Below are positions 9,336-17,870 of a stretch of DNA of 64,000 nt, in pieces. This DNA is from Agromyces subbeticus DSM 16689 (GTDB lineage Bacteria > Actinomycetota > Actinomycetes > Actinomycetales > Microbacteriaceae): positions 434,001 through 498,000 of the forward strand of contig NZ_ATXG01000001.1 of NCBI RefSeq assembly GCF_000421565.1, given 5' to 3'. The position numbers and the translations under genes are program-made. Below the pieces are notes generated by a model that was not told where the DNA came from, did not search any database, and saw nothing but the letters and a program-made list of their open reading frames with translations. Position 1 is the stretch's first letter. Each line of letters opens with the position of its first letter.

Positions 9336-9409
9336 CCGAGGGCCGCTCGGGAGTTTATCGATCAACTCTGCATCGAATCCGGCCTGTTCGCAATCGAAGG
9401 AGATCGCAG

Positions 9410-12352
9410 ATGAGCACGTGTGGAGTGCTGGCTCGGCGGGTCGTCTCGCTCGTCACCGCGGGTCTGCTGGTCGGCTCCGGCTCCGGCTTCGCCGCGACCG
9501 CCGGTACCGCGCAGGCCGCCGACGAATGGAGTCCCGATTCGTCGTACACGTCGACCGACACGGGCGACGGGACGTACACGGTTCCGCTGCTCAACGCAGA
9601 TGTTCCGGATGTGAGCGTCGAACGCGTTCCCGCATCGCAGAACGACGAAGGCCGCGACATCTACTACATGATCAGCACGACGATGCAGCTCAGCCCGGGT
9701 GCACCGATCATGAAGTCGTACGACCTGGTCAACTGGGAGATCGTGAACTACGCGTTCGACCGCCTCGACATCGGCGATGCCGCCTCCTTGCGAAACGGTT
9801 CGAACTCCTACGGGCAGGGGCAGTGGGCGTCGTCGCTCCGCTTCCATGACGGCACCTTCTACGTGCTCATCAACTCGCTGAACCTGGGCGGCGCCTACCT
9901 CTACCGCACCGACGACATCGAGAACGGGGCGTGGACGAGAGTGGCCCTCGGCCGTAGCCTCCACGACCCTTCGCTGTTCTTCGACGACGCCGACGGCGGA
10001 ACGCCGTACATCATCTACGGCGGCGTCAGCGCCGTGCGGCTGAACCCGACGCTGACCGCGATCGAGCAGGACTTTCCGAACTTCATCCAGCGCAGCGACT
10101 ACGCGAGCCAGCCGTACGTCGGCAGCAACGGGCTCTTCGAGGGCGCCCAGGCGTTCTTCATCGACGGCTACTACTACGTGGTGATGATCACGTGGCCGAG
10201 CAGCGGTCGACAGGTCGCCATGTTCCGCTCGACCGAACTGCTCGGGCGCCTCTCGGCGACACCGGCGCCCTACGAGTCCCGTGGCGTGCTGAACTCCAAC
10301 GGATTCGCGCAGGGCAGTCTCGTGCCCATCTCGAATGACGCGGGTGATGACGACTGGTACGGCTTCTTCTTCCGCGACACGTTTCCGATCGGCCGCATTC
10401 CGGCGCTGATCCCCGCGACCTGGAGCGACGGCTGGCCGACCTTCGGCAACAACGGCGTCGTGCCGGTCGACGGAGTCTTCGAGAAGCCGATCGACCTCAC
10501 CCCTGAGCAGGAGCGCTTCGAGCGGCTCAAGAGCGTCGTCGCGTCCGACGACTTCGACAACGACGCGCCGCACCGGTCGTACCAGGACGAGCAGTGGACG
10601 CTGCCGACGGCACCCGACTTCGACGAGACGCTGATCGGCGTCGAGCTCTTCGGCAATCCCGGCGTCGAGTCCGGAACCACCGAGGGCTGGACGGCCAACG
10701 ACAGCGCGACACTCTCGACGACCACCGACGCGCACACCGGCTCGACGGCCATCGCGGTCACTGCGCGGAGCACCACGGGATCGGGGCCCGCGCAGAGCGT
10801 CACCGGCAAGGTGCAGCACGGCGTCACGTACGACGTCTCGGCATGGGTCAAGTACGACAACCCTGCGAGCCCGGCGACCAAGCAGTTCCTCATCACCGCC
10901 CGCTACGGCGGCGGCAGCGCGACCTTCACCAACCTCTCGCCCGCCACGGCCGTGACTCGCGGGAGCTGGGGCAGGGTGTCGGGTTCGTTCACGATTCCGG
11001 CATCCCAGGCCCTCTCCGACGTGCGGATCTTCATCGAGACCCCGTGGACGAGCACGCCGTCGACCGCCCCCGACACGCACCTCATGGACTTCGCGGTCGA
11101 CGACGTGTCACTCGTCGGACGCCCGGTCACCACCGAGGTGCCGCATGCCGACGAGATCGCCCCGAACGGGTCGAACCTCGACCTCGCATGGGAGTGGAAC
11201 CACTCGCCCGACAATCGGTACTGGTCGCTCACCGATCGCGAGGGCTGGTTGCGGATGACGGCGGGCAAGGTCGTGACCGGTGCGTACACGCATCGCGGCT
11301 CCGGCGGCGAGCTCACGTGGCTCGAAGAGGCTCGCAACACGCTCTCGCAGCGCACGTTCGGACCCCGGCAGTCGGTCGAGACGAAGCTCGACATCTCGGG
11401 CATGAACGACGGCGACGTCGCCGGTCTTGCGGCGTACAACCGCGACTTCTCCTACATCGCGGTCGAGCGCGTGAACGGTGCGAGCACGGTGGGGATCGTC
11501 CATCGCGGCCAGCCCTTCGCCGCGTCGATCGACCAGTCGGCGGTCGAGAGCTTCCTCCCGGGCCGCTCGGCGGCACTCGGGGATGCCACGGAGGTGCACC
11601 TGAAGGCGGACCTGGACTTCGCCCGGACTCCGGGCCAGCTCTTCACGACCTTCTCGTACAGCCTCGACGGGCTCGAGTGGACCACCTTCGGCGACGCCGT
11701 CGGGCCGCTCCGGCTCGACGGCGGGCTCACGCACTTCATGGGACACCGCGTCGGCCTGTTCAACTACGCGACGCAGCAGTCCGGCGGCCACGTCGACTTC
11801 GACCGCTTCCTGCTGAGCGACACGCTGACCTCGCAGAACCAGCCGCTCGACGACGGCGACCTCGATGCCGCGATCGCCTACGCCGAATCACTCGACTCGG
11901 CGGACTACCCCGTCGACGCGTGGGCAGCGATGCTCGACGCGCTCGCCGAAGCACGAACGGTCGCGGCTGCAGCGGTCGGAACCCAGAACCAGATCGACGC
12001 ACCCGAGCGAGCGCTCAGCTTTCAACTCGCCCGCCTCGGGACGCTGCAGGCGCCCGCCCCGTCGATCGATGTCGAACTGACGGCCGGCACCCGTTGCGTG
12101 GCCGGAAAGGCGGTCATCACGGTGCACGCGACCAATGCGGAGGAGGTGCCGATCTCGGTCGCCTTCGAGATGCCGTACGGCAGCAGGTCCTTCGCGTCGA
12201 TCGCCCCCGGCAAGAACGCGGTGCATGCATTCACGACCCGACTGACGAGCGTGCCCGCGGGAGCGGCATCCGCTCGCTTCTCGGCGACCATCGACGGCGA
12301 ATCCGTCTCGATGGAGAGCGAGGCCGGATACCCGGCCCGCGCGTGCCAGTGA
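9410..12352 (+). CDS. Secreted GH43 glycosidase with inserted CBM, beta-sandwich, FIVAR-like and Cys module
   Basis: 980 residues. The ATG at 9410 follows AAGGAG by 7 bp. Order: signal peptide (about 1-38), GH43 propeller (about 45-360; YIIYGG and HDPSLFFDDA blades), carbohydrate-binding module of the CBM4/9/22 type (about 411-569), GH43-associated C-terminal beta-sandwich of the XynB type (about 572-807), a helical FIVAR-like segment (about 811-880), shared Cys module (about 885-980, TRCVAGK to ARACQ). The CBM lies between propeller and beta-sandwich, where GH43 enzymes usually have none. The N-terminal blade reads DVPDVSVERV, so the expected base Asp is in a divergent context. Expected activity is exo-acting arabinofuranosidase or xylosidase; specificity is unproven. 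Confidence 0.82.
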   Translation: MSTCGVLARRVVSLVTAGLLVGSGSGFAATAGTAQAADEWSPDSSYTSTDTGDGTYTVPLLNADVPDVSVERVPASQNDEGRDIYYMISTTMQLSPGAPIMKSYDLVNWEIVNYAFDRLDIGDAASLRNGSNSYGQGQWASSLRFHDGTFYVLINSLNLGGAYLYRTDDIENGAWTRVALGRSLHDPSLFFDDADGGTPYIIYGGVSAVRLNPTLTAIEQDFPNFIQRSDYASQPYVGSNGLFEGAQAFFIDGYYYVVMITWPSSGRQVAMFRSTELLGRLSATPAPYESRGVLNSNGFAQGSLVPISNDAGDDDWYGFFFRDTFPIGRIPALIPATWSDGWPTFGNNGVVPVDGVFEKPIDLTPEQERFERLKSVVASDDFDNDAPHRSYQDEQWTLPTAPDFDETLIGVELFGNPGVESGTTEGWTANDSATLSTTTDAHTGSTAIAVTARSTTGSGPAQSVTGKVQHGVTYDVSAWVKYDNPASPATKQFLITARYGGGSATFTNLSPATAVTRGSWGRVSGSFTIPASQALSDVRIFIETPWTSTPSTAPDTHLMDFAVDDVSLVGRPVTTEVPHADEIAPNGSNLDLAWEWNHSPDNRYWSLTDREGWLRMTAGKVVTGAYTHRGSGGELTWLEEARNTLSQRTFGPRQSVETKLDISGMNDGDVAGLAAYNRDFSYIAVERVNGASTVGIVHRGQPFAASIDQSAVESFLPGRSAALGDATEVHLKADLDFARTPGQLFTTFSYSLDGLEWTTFGDAVGPLRLDGGLTHFMGHRVGLFNYATQQSGGHVDFDRFLLSDTLTSQNQPLDDGDLDAAIAYAESLDSADYPVDAWAAMLDALAEARTVAAAAVGTQNQIDAPERALSFQLARLGTLQAPAPSIDVELTAGTRCVAGKAVITVHATNAEEVPISVAFEMPYGSRSFASIAPGKNAVHAFTTRLTSVPAGAASARFSATIDGESVSMESEAGYPARACQ

Positions 12353-12397
12353 TCTGGGCGGGCGGGCCCGGTCGACCCGGGTCCGTGCCGCTCGGAA

Positions 12398-12429
12398 CCC
12401 GGTCCCGAGGCTGACACCTCGGGACCGGG
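12398..12429 (+). terminator. Hairpin between two GH43 genes
   Basis: A perfect 13-bp stem (12398-12410 with 12417-12429, CCCGGTCCCGAGG and its complement) and a 6-nt loop. There is no U-run, so it may be a weak or Rho-assisted terminator, or a stabiliser, between the genes at 9410 and 12467. Confidence 0.55.
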
Positions 12430-12466
12430 GCTCCAACGTCCCACGACACTAAATCAAGGAGGATTC

Positions 12467-14890
12467 GTGGAACTGCAACAGGAACGGCGCAGACGCATGC
12501 CGAGGCGGACCATGGCCGGTCTCGCCCTGGCGGCGTTGATGACCGCATCATTCGCTGCGACGACGACATCGTACGCCGCCGACGAAGAGCTCGTGCTGAA
12601 CGGCGGCTTCGAGAACGGCACGACCAACTGGATCGTGAACAACGGCAACGGAACCGACGGCGGTACCCTCGCCACGACGACCGATGCCTACTCGGGATCG
12701 AGCGCGGCCGTCATCACCGGGCGCGCCACCACCGGCTCGGGCCCGATGCAGGACCTGACCGGCAAGGTGACGGGCGGGCAGACCTACACGCTCAAGGCCA
12801 GGATCAAGTACGACAACGCCAACGGGCCCGCGACGAAGCAGTTCTTCGCCACGATGCACTACGGCGGAAGCACGTACACGAACCTCGTCAGCGTCACGGC
12901 GACGAAGGGGCAGTGGGCGTACATCAACGGCACCTTCACCATCCCGGCCGGGCAGAGCGTGGCGACCGCCCGCGTCTTCTTCGAGACGCCGTGGACGCAG
13001 ACGCCGTCGACCGCGCCCGACACGCACCTGATGGACTTCACCCTCGACGACGTGTCGATGGTCGGCGCGCCGCCACCCCCGCCGCCGTCGAGGACCGTCG
13101 AGGTCGAAGGCCGGCTTCCCGGTGACCACAACCCCCTGCTCGGCCATAAGTTCGGGGCCGATGGCTTCGGCTTCGTCGACAAGGGTCGCGTGTACATGTA
13201 CATGACGAACGACACCCAGGGCTACGCCCCCAACCCGGTCACCGGAGTCTCTCCGCAGATCAACTACGGGGCGATCAACCAGGTGACGCTCATCTCGTCG
13301 ACCGACATGGTGAACTGGACCGATCACGGTGAGATCCAGGTCGCCGGACCGAACGGCGTCGCCCCGTTCACGAACAACTCGTGGGCCCCGGGCATGGCCA
13401 AGCAGGTCGTCGACGGCGTGGAGAAGTACTACCTCTATTACGCCAACGGCGGTGGATCGAGCAATGTGCTCACGGGTACGAGCCCGCTGGGCCCGTGGAC
13501 GAGTGAGCGCACGAGCACGCTGATCAACAGCAGCACTCCCGGTGCGCAGGGCGTCTCATGGCTCTTCGACCCCGCGCCGCTGGTCGACGACGACGGCGAG
13601 GAGTACCTCTTCTTCGGCGGCGGCCCTGCTTCGACGAGCATGCCGGCCGCTGAGCGCTTCAACAACCCGAAGAACATCCGCGTCATCGAGCTCGGCGACG
13701 ACATGATCTCGACGGAGGGCACCGCCGCCGTCGTCGACGCGCCGGTCGCCTTCGAAGCGGCGCAGGTGTTCAAGCGTGGAGAGAAGTACTACCTCTCGTA
13801 CTCGTCGCACTTCGGGGGAACCGACTTCGGCGGCAGCCAGACTCCGCTGCCGGGGTACCCGGGCGGCGGCCAGATCGGCTACATGATGTCGGAGGATCCG
13901 ATGTCGTGGCCGAAGGAGGCGTACGCCGGCGTGATGTTCCCGAACCAGTCCCAGTTCTTCGGATCGGGCACCGGCGGCAACAACCACCAGTCGGTCTTCG
14001 AGTACGAGGGCAAGTACTACTTCACGTATCACGCGCCGACGCTGAACAAGCGCATCAACGGCGACAGCACGCAGGGGTACCGCAGCCCGCACATCGAGGA
14101 GCTGACGTTCAAGGCCGACGGCACCGTCAACCAGGTGGTCGGTACCTACGCGGGCGTCGACCAGGTGCGAGACTTCGATCCCTTCCGCGTGTTCGAGGGC
14201 GAGACACTCGGTTGGACGAAGGGCGTCGCGACGGCCAAGATCGACGGCGGTTCCTCGGAGTTCGGTGCCTCGGCTCCGAACCTGGTGGTGAAGGACATCG
14301 ACGCCGGTGACTGGACGGGCGTGTCGTCGGTGGCGTTCGGTGAGAACGGCGCGGCATCCGTCACGGCCAAGGTCAAGCCACTGCAGGCCGGCGGTGCGAT
14401 CCAGGTGCGCCTGGACTCCGCCGATGGTGCGGTCGTGGGCACGATCGACGTCGATGGCACGACCGGTGCATGGACCGAGGTGACCGCCGACCTCGAGGGG
14501 GCGACGGGCACGCACGACGTCTACTTCACCTACAGCGGCGCCGCCGGCGACCTGTTCGAGGTCGACACGTTGGCGTTCACCGAGGGCGAGGCGGCTCCGT
14601 CGCTCGACGTCGCGGTGACCGCCGGCACCCGATGCATCGCCGGCAAGGCGGTTGTGACGGTGCAGGCGAGGAACCACGAGGACGTGCCGGTCTCGGTCGT
14701 CTTCGAGTCGTCGTTCGGCACGAAGTCGATCGCATCGGTTGCGCCCGGGAAGAACGCGGTGCACGCGTTCACCACTCGTCAGCAGACCGTGCCGGCCGCC
14801 GCGATCGTCGTGAATGCGACCGCGACCGTTGACGGTGTGCCGACTGCCGTATCGCTGAGTGCGCCCTACGAAGCGCGGTCCTGTGGCTGA
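12467..14890 (+). CDS. Secreted CBM-GH43-CBM6-like arabinofuranohydrolase type protein with Cys module
   Basis: 807 residues. A GTG start at 12467 follows AAGGAGG. Signal peptide 1-37; CBM4/9/22-type module (about 42-198) closely related to the one in the preceding enzyme (both share TPSTAPDTHLMDF); a Pro linker (PPPPPP); GH43 propeller (about 212-568); CBM6-like beta-sandwich (about 569-710); shared Cys module (about 714-807). The layout GH43 plus CBM6 and the DNVN-type blade sequences (RVYMYMTND, SWAPGMAKQV) resemble XynD-like arabinoxylan arabinofuranohydrolases. Candidate catalytic residues: Asp in FGADGF, Asp in LFDPAPL, Glu in FEAAQVFKR. It probably removes arabinofuranosyl side chains. 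A hairpin separates it from the upstream gene, but no separate promoter is obvious. Confidence 0.83.
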   Translation: MELQQERRRRMPRRTMAGLALAALMTASFAATTTSYAADEELVLNGGFENGTTNWIVNNGNGTDGGTLATTTDAYSGSSAAVITGRATTGSGPMQDLTGKVTGGQTYTLKARIKYDNANGPATKQFFATMHYGGSTYTNLVSVTATKGQWAYINGTFTIPAGQSVATARVFFETPWTQTPSTAPDTHLMDFTLDDVSMVGAPPPPPPSRTVEVEGRLPGDHNPLLGHKFGADGFGFVDKGRVYMYMTNDTQGYAPNPVTGVSPQINYGAINQVTLISSTDMVNWTDHGEIQVAGPNGVAPFTNNSWAPGMAKQVVDGVEKYYLYYANGGGSSNVLTGTSPLGPWTSERTSTLINSSTPGAQGVSWLFDPAPLVDDDGEEYLFFGGGPASTSMPAAERFNNPKNIRVIELGDDMISTEGTAAVVDAPVAFEAAQVFKRGEKYYLSYSSHFGGTDFGGSQTPLPGYPGGGQIGYMMSEDPMSWPKEAYAGVMFPNQSQFFGSGTGGNNHQSVFEYEGKYYFTYHAPTLNKRINGDSTQGYRSPHIEELTFKADGTVNQVVGTYAGVDQVRDFDPFRVFEGETLGWTKGVATAKIDGGSSEFGASAPNLVVKDIDAGDWTGVSSVAFGENGAASVTAKVKPLQAGGAIQVRLDSADGAVVGTIDVDGTTGAWTEVTADLEGATGTHDVYFTYSGAAGDLFEVDTLAFTEGEAAPSLDVAVTAGTRCIAGKAVVTVQARNHEDVPVSVVFESSFGTKSIASVAPGKNAVHAFTTRQQTVPAAAIVVNATATVDGVPTAVSLSAPYEARSCG

Positions 14891-15112
14891 GTGAGCGCGG
14901 CGGCCAGCGCCCTCGCTCTCCTCGCTCATCGAGTGAGGGGAACCCGGGGCGCGGGCTGCCGCTTCCGCACACGCGCGCGGCGCGCAGCAGCGGCTGAGCC
15001 CAGGGCGAGCCGGGGCGAATAGGCTGGTGCCCGTCGGTCGGCGTTCGGAGGTCGCGCCGAGTGACCCGAGCACGATGAGTGCGCCGAGACATCCGCGAGA
15101 CAGGAGACGGTC

Positions 15113-16141
15113 GTGAGCGACGTCGAGACGGGGGAGCGCCCCGAGAAGCTCGGCATCCGCGAGGTTGCCGCGCTCGCCGGCGTCTCGCACATGACCGTCT
15201 CGCGCGTGCTCAACGGGCACCCCAACATCCGTCCCGCTACCCGGCAACGCGTGCTCGACGTCATTCAAGAGCTCGACTTCAAGCCCAACAGCGCAGCGCG
15301 CGCGCTCGCGACGCAGCGCACCCAGCGCATCGGCGTCATCGTCGACAGCTCGGTCGAGTTCGGGCCCACCAGCACGCTGCGGGGCATCGAGTTCGCCGCC
15401 CGCTCGAGCGGGTACTCGGTGGCATCCGTCGCGCTGCAGGACGACGCGAACCTGACGCCCGAGACGGCGGTGAGCCACCTGATCGCCGAGGGGGTCGATG
15501 CGCTGTGCGTCGTCGCGCCGCGCTCGTCGTCGGTGTCGGCGCTCCGGCGCATCTCGATCGACGTGCCCGTGCTCGTGGTGAAGGCCGCGAAAGACCCGAC
15601 GTTCCTCACCGTCAGCGTCGACCAGCAGCTCGGCACGACGCTCGCCGTCGACCACCTCGTCTCGCTCGGCCACCGCGACATCCTGCACCTGGCCGGCCCG
15701 CTCGACTGGCTCGACGCCCGTGGTCGCGAGCGCGCGTTCCACACGCGAATCGAGCAGTGGGGCCTGAAGGCCCGCCCGATCGTCGTCGGCGACTGGACCG
15801 CCGACTTCGGCTACGACTACGCGGTGAACCTGAAGGGCGTGCCCGAGTACACGGCCATGTTCGTCGCGAACGACGAGATGGCGCTCGGTGTCGTGCACGG
15901 CTTCCATGACCGCGGCATCCGGGTGCCCGAAGACGTGAGCGTCGTCGGCTTCGACGACCTGCCGCTCTCTCGACACTTCATCCCGCCGCTCACGACGGTC
16001 CGGCAGGACTTCCATGCGCTCGGAATCAAGGCCATGGAGGTGCTGCGCGCCGCTCTCGAGGGCCGCGAGATCCCGCAGCGCTCGAAGATCCCGAGTGAGT
16101 TGGTCGTGCGCTCGTCGACCGCGCCGCCGAGGTCGTCATGA
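15113..16141 (+). CDS. LacI-family regulator heading the first transporter ATPase gene
   Basis: 342 residues from a GTG with AGGAGA about 8 bp upstream. HTH at about 14-33 (IREVAALAGVSHMTVSRVLNG), hinge helix (NSAARALATQRT) and a sugar-sensing periplasmic-binding-like domain (about 65-335; VVGFDDLPLSRHFIPPLTTV). The stop overlaps the start of the ATPase gene (ATGA), so regulator and ATPase are co-translated. The 222-bp gap upstream shows no clear copy of the ATGTT-N6-AACA operator, so autoregulation through that site is not supported. It is a candidate regulator of the importer promoter at 17744-17773, alongside the LacI protein at 8157. Confidence 0.88.
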   Translation: MSDVETGERPEKLGIREVAALAGVSHMTVSRVLNGHPNIRPATRQRVLDVIQELDFKPNSAARALATQRTQRIGVIVDSSVEFGPTSTLRGIEFAARSSGYSVASVALQDDANLTPETAVSHLIAEGVDALCVVAPRSSSVSALRRISIDVPVLVVKAAKDPTFLTVSVDQQLGTTLAVDHLVSLGHRDILHLAGPLDWLDARGRERAFHTRIEQWGLKARPIVVGDWTADFGYDYAVNLKGVPEYTAMFVANDEMALGVVHGFHDRGIRVPEDVSVVGFDDLPLSRHFIPPLTTVRQDFHALGIKAMEVLRAALEGREIPQRSKIPSELVVRSSTAPPRSS

Positions 16142-17682
16142 CCGAGCGGGATGCCTCGGCACGGCCGGTCGTCGAGATGACCGGCATCACCGTGGTGATC
16201 GAGGGAACACCGGTGCTGCACGGTGTCGACCTGCGGTTGTTCGGCGGCGAGATCCATGCGCTCATGGGCGGCAACGGTGCCGGCAAGTCGTCGATGGTGA
16301 AAGCCCTCACCGGCGCCTACCGCGTCGACGCCGGCGAAGTGCGCATCGACGGGGAGCCCGTCGCCCTCTCGGGTCCGGCCGCGGCGGAGGCGGCCGGCGT
16401 CGCTGCGGCCTTCCAAGACGTCGACCTGTGCGGCAATCTCTCGATCGCCGAGAACGTGATGATCGGTCACGAGGAGCGACGCTGGTACGGCATCTCGTGG
16501 CGGGCCACGCGGCGGCGGGCCGTCGCGGTGCTGCAAGAGCTGGGCCTCGGCGAGCTCGATCCCAAGCAATCGGTGTCGGCGTTGTCGCCGGCCATCCAGC
16601 AGCTCGTCGCCATCGCCCGGGCGCTCGTGACCCAGCCGAAGGTGCTCGTGCTCGACGAGCCCACCTCGAGTCTCGACGCCGACGAGGTGGCCACCCTCTT
16701 CCGGGCCCTGCGTCGCCTGCGTGAACAGGGCGTGGCGATCCTCTTCGTCTCGCACTTCCTCGAACAGGTCTACGCGATCAGCGACCGCATCACGGTGCTG
16801 CGCGACGGCCGTGGGCAGGGGGAGTACCCGACCAGAGAACTCGATCGCGCCGAACTGATCTCGAAGATGATCGGCAAGGACCTCACCGAGCTGCGCCGCA
16901 TCGGGTCGGAGCGACGCGCCCACCGCGCCGATCCGACCGGCGAGCCCGTGTACCGCGTGGTCGGCCTCGGCAAGCGGGGCGACTTCGATGCGACCGACTT
17001 CGAGTTGCACCGCGGCGAGGTCGTGGGCCTCGGTGGCCTGCGGGGTTCGGGCCGGAGCGAGTTCGGCCAGCTGCTCGCGGGCGTCGTGCGGGGCGACTCG
17101 GGAACGATCCAGATCGACGGTCGCAAGGTCGTGCTGTCGAGTCCCGCCGCGGCGCTGCGCCACCGCATCGCGTTCGCGAGCGAAGACCGACGCGATGGCG
17201 GCATCATCGAAGAGCTGAGCGTGCGCGACAACATCGTGCTCGCGCTGCAGGCGATCAGGGGCTGGGCGCGCCCGATCTCCCACGCCGAGCGCGACGCGCT
17301 CGTCGAACGATTCATGGAGTCGTTCGACATCGTCGCGCCCGGGCCGGATGCGCCGGCGAAGCAGCTCTCGGGCGGAAACCAGCAGAAGGTGCTGCTCGCG
17401 AGATGGCTCGCCACGAGACCCCACGTGCTCGTGCTCGATGAGCCGACTCGCGGCGTCGACATCGCGGCCAAGGTCGAGATCCAGGCCCGCGTGGCCGAGA
17501 TGGCGAGAGACGGCGTCGCCGTGGTGTTCATCTCCTCGGAGCTCGACGAAGTGGTCCGGCTCAGCGACCGCATCGCGATCCTCAAGGACCGCCGCAAGAT
17601 CGGCGAGGTCAGCAACGGGCCGGGGCTCAGCGTCGACACGATCATCGAGATGATCGCGGCCGCCGACGAAGACGACGCGTAG
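16138..17682 (+). CDS. Sugar ABC transporter ATP-binding protein (tandem NBD), paralogue of the gene at 19003
   Basis: 514 residues with two nucleotide-binding domains, the RbsA/AraG/YtfR plan. NBD1: Walker A GGNGAGKSS (neighbours usually have GENGAGKST), LSPAIQQL in place of LSGGQ (normal for NBD1 of this family), Walker B LVLDEPTSSLD. NBD2: degenerate P-loop LRGSGRSEF, signature LSGGNQQK, Walker B LVLDEPTRGVD. It is translationally coupled to the LacI gene, yet no permease follows directly; the binding-protein gene comes next behind its own promoter. It may pair with the same permeases as the second ATPase or be a diverging duplicate. Confidence 0.88.
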   Translation: MTERDASARPVVEMTGITVVIEGTPVLHGVDLRLFGGEIHALMGGNGAGKSSMVKALTGAYRVDAGEVRIDGEPVALSGPAAAEAAGVAAAFQDVDLCGNLSIAENVMIGHEERRWYGISWRATRRRAVAVLQELGLGELDPKQSVSALSPAIQQLVAIARALVTQPKVLVLDEPTSSLDADEVATLFRALRRLREQGVAILFVSHFLEQVYAISDRITVLRDGRGQGEYPTRELDRAELISKMIGKDLTELRRIGSERRAHRADPTGEPVYRVVGLGKRGDFDATDFELHRGEVVGLGGLRGSGRSEFGQLLAGVVRGDSGTIQIDGRKVVLSSPAAALRHRIAFASEDRRDGGIIEELSVRDNIVLALQAIRGWARPISHAERDALVERFMESFDIVAPGPDAPAKQLSGGNQQKVLLARWLATRPHVLVLDEPTRGVDIAAKVEIQARVAEMARDGVAVVFISSELDEVVRLSDRIAILKDRRKIGEVSNGPGLSVDTIIEMIAAADEDDA

Positions 17683-17721
17683 CGCGCCGTCGAGAGCTTG
17701 CGCTGCCGTTTCCGGAACGTT

Positions 17722-17737
17722 ATGTTTCCGGGAACAA
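17722..17737 (+). promoter_or_regulatory. LacI-type operator, copy 2 (upstream site of importer)
   Basis: ATGTTTCCGGGAACAA, arms ATGTT/AACAA around a central CG. It differs at one base from the reverse complement of copy 3, whose centre lies 36 bp downstream. A degenerate extra half-match (GTTTCCGGAAC) lies just upstream at about 17708-17719. The pair lies in opposite orientation, upstream of and over the promoter, as for cooperative or looping repressors. Confidence 0.62.
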
Positions 17738-17743
17738 TCAGTC

Positions 17744-17773
17744 TTGCGCTCCTGAAATTGTTCCCGGTAACAT
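17744..17773 (+). promoter_or_regulatory. Promoter of the ytfQ-like importer genes
   Basis: TTGCGC (17744-17749), 18-bp spacer, TAACAT (17768-17773). The -10 hexamer is embedded in operator copy 3, exactly as at the GH43 promoter 9306-9335. The predicted leader to the ATG at 17871 is about 90 nt. Confidence 0.55.
17758..17773 (+). promoter_or_regulatory. LacI-type operator, copy 3 (overlaps importer -10)
   Basis: TTGTTCCCGGTAACAT, that is ATGTTACCGGGAACAA on the other strand. It overlaps the predicted -10 hexamer and so should occlude RNA polymerase when bound. Confidence 0.65.
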
Positions 17774-17870
17774 GCTGAAAGCGGCACGCATCGAGCGGAG
17801 CTGCAATCACACAGCCCTGCATGAGCGGGGAGAAGCCGGCAGCAGTGCCGGATCTCAAGGAGGAGATCAC

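Noticed and set aside
14891..15112. Region before the second LacI gene searched for the shared operator
   Set aside because: No ATGTT-N6-AACA-like sequence found; only GC-rich sequence with minor self-complementarity.
13556..16015. Minus-strand open frame of 819 codons
   Set aside because: Lies opposite the GH43 gene at 12467 and the LacI gene; no motifs and no ribosome-binding site.
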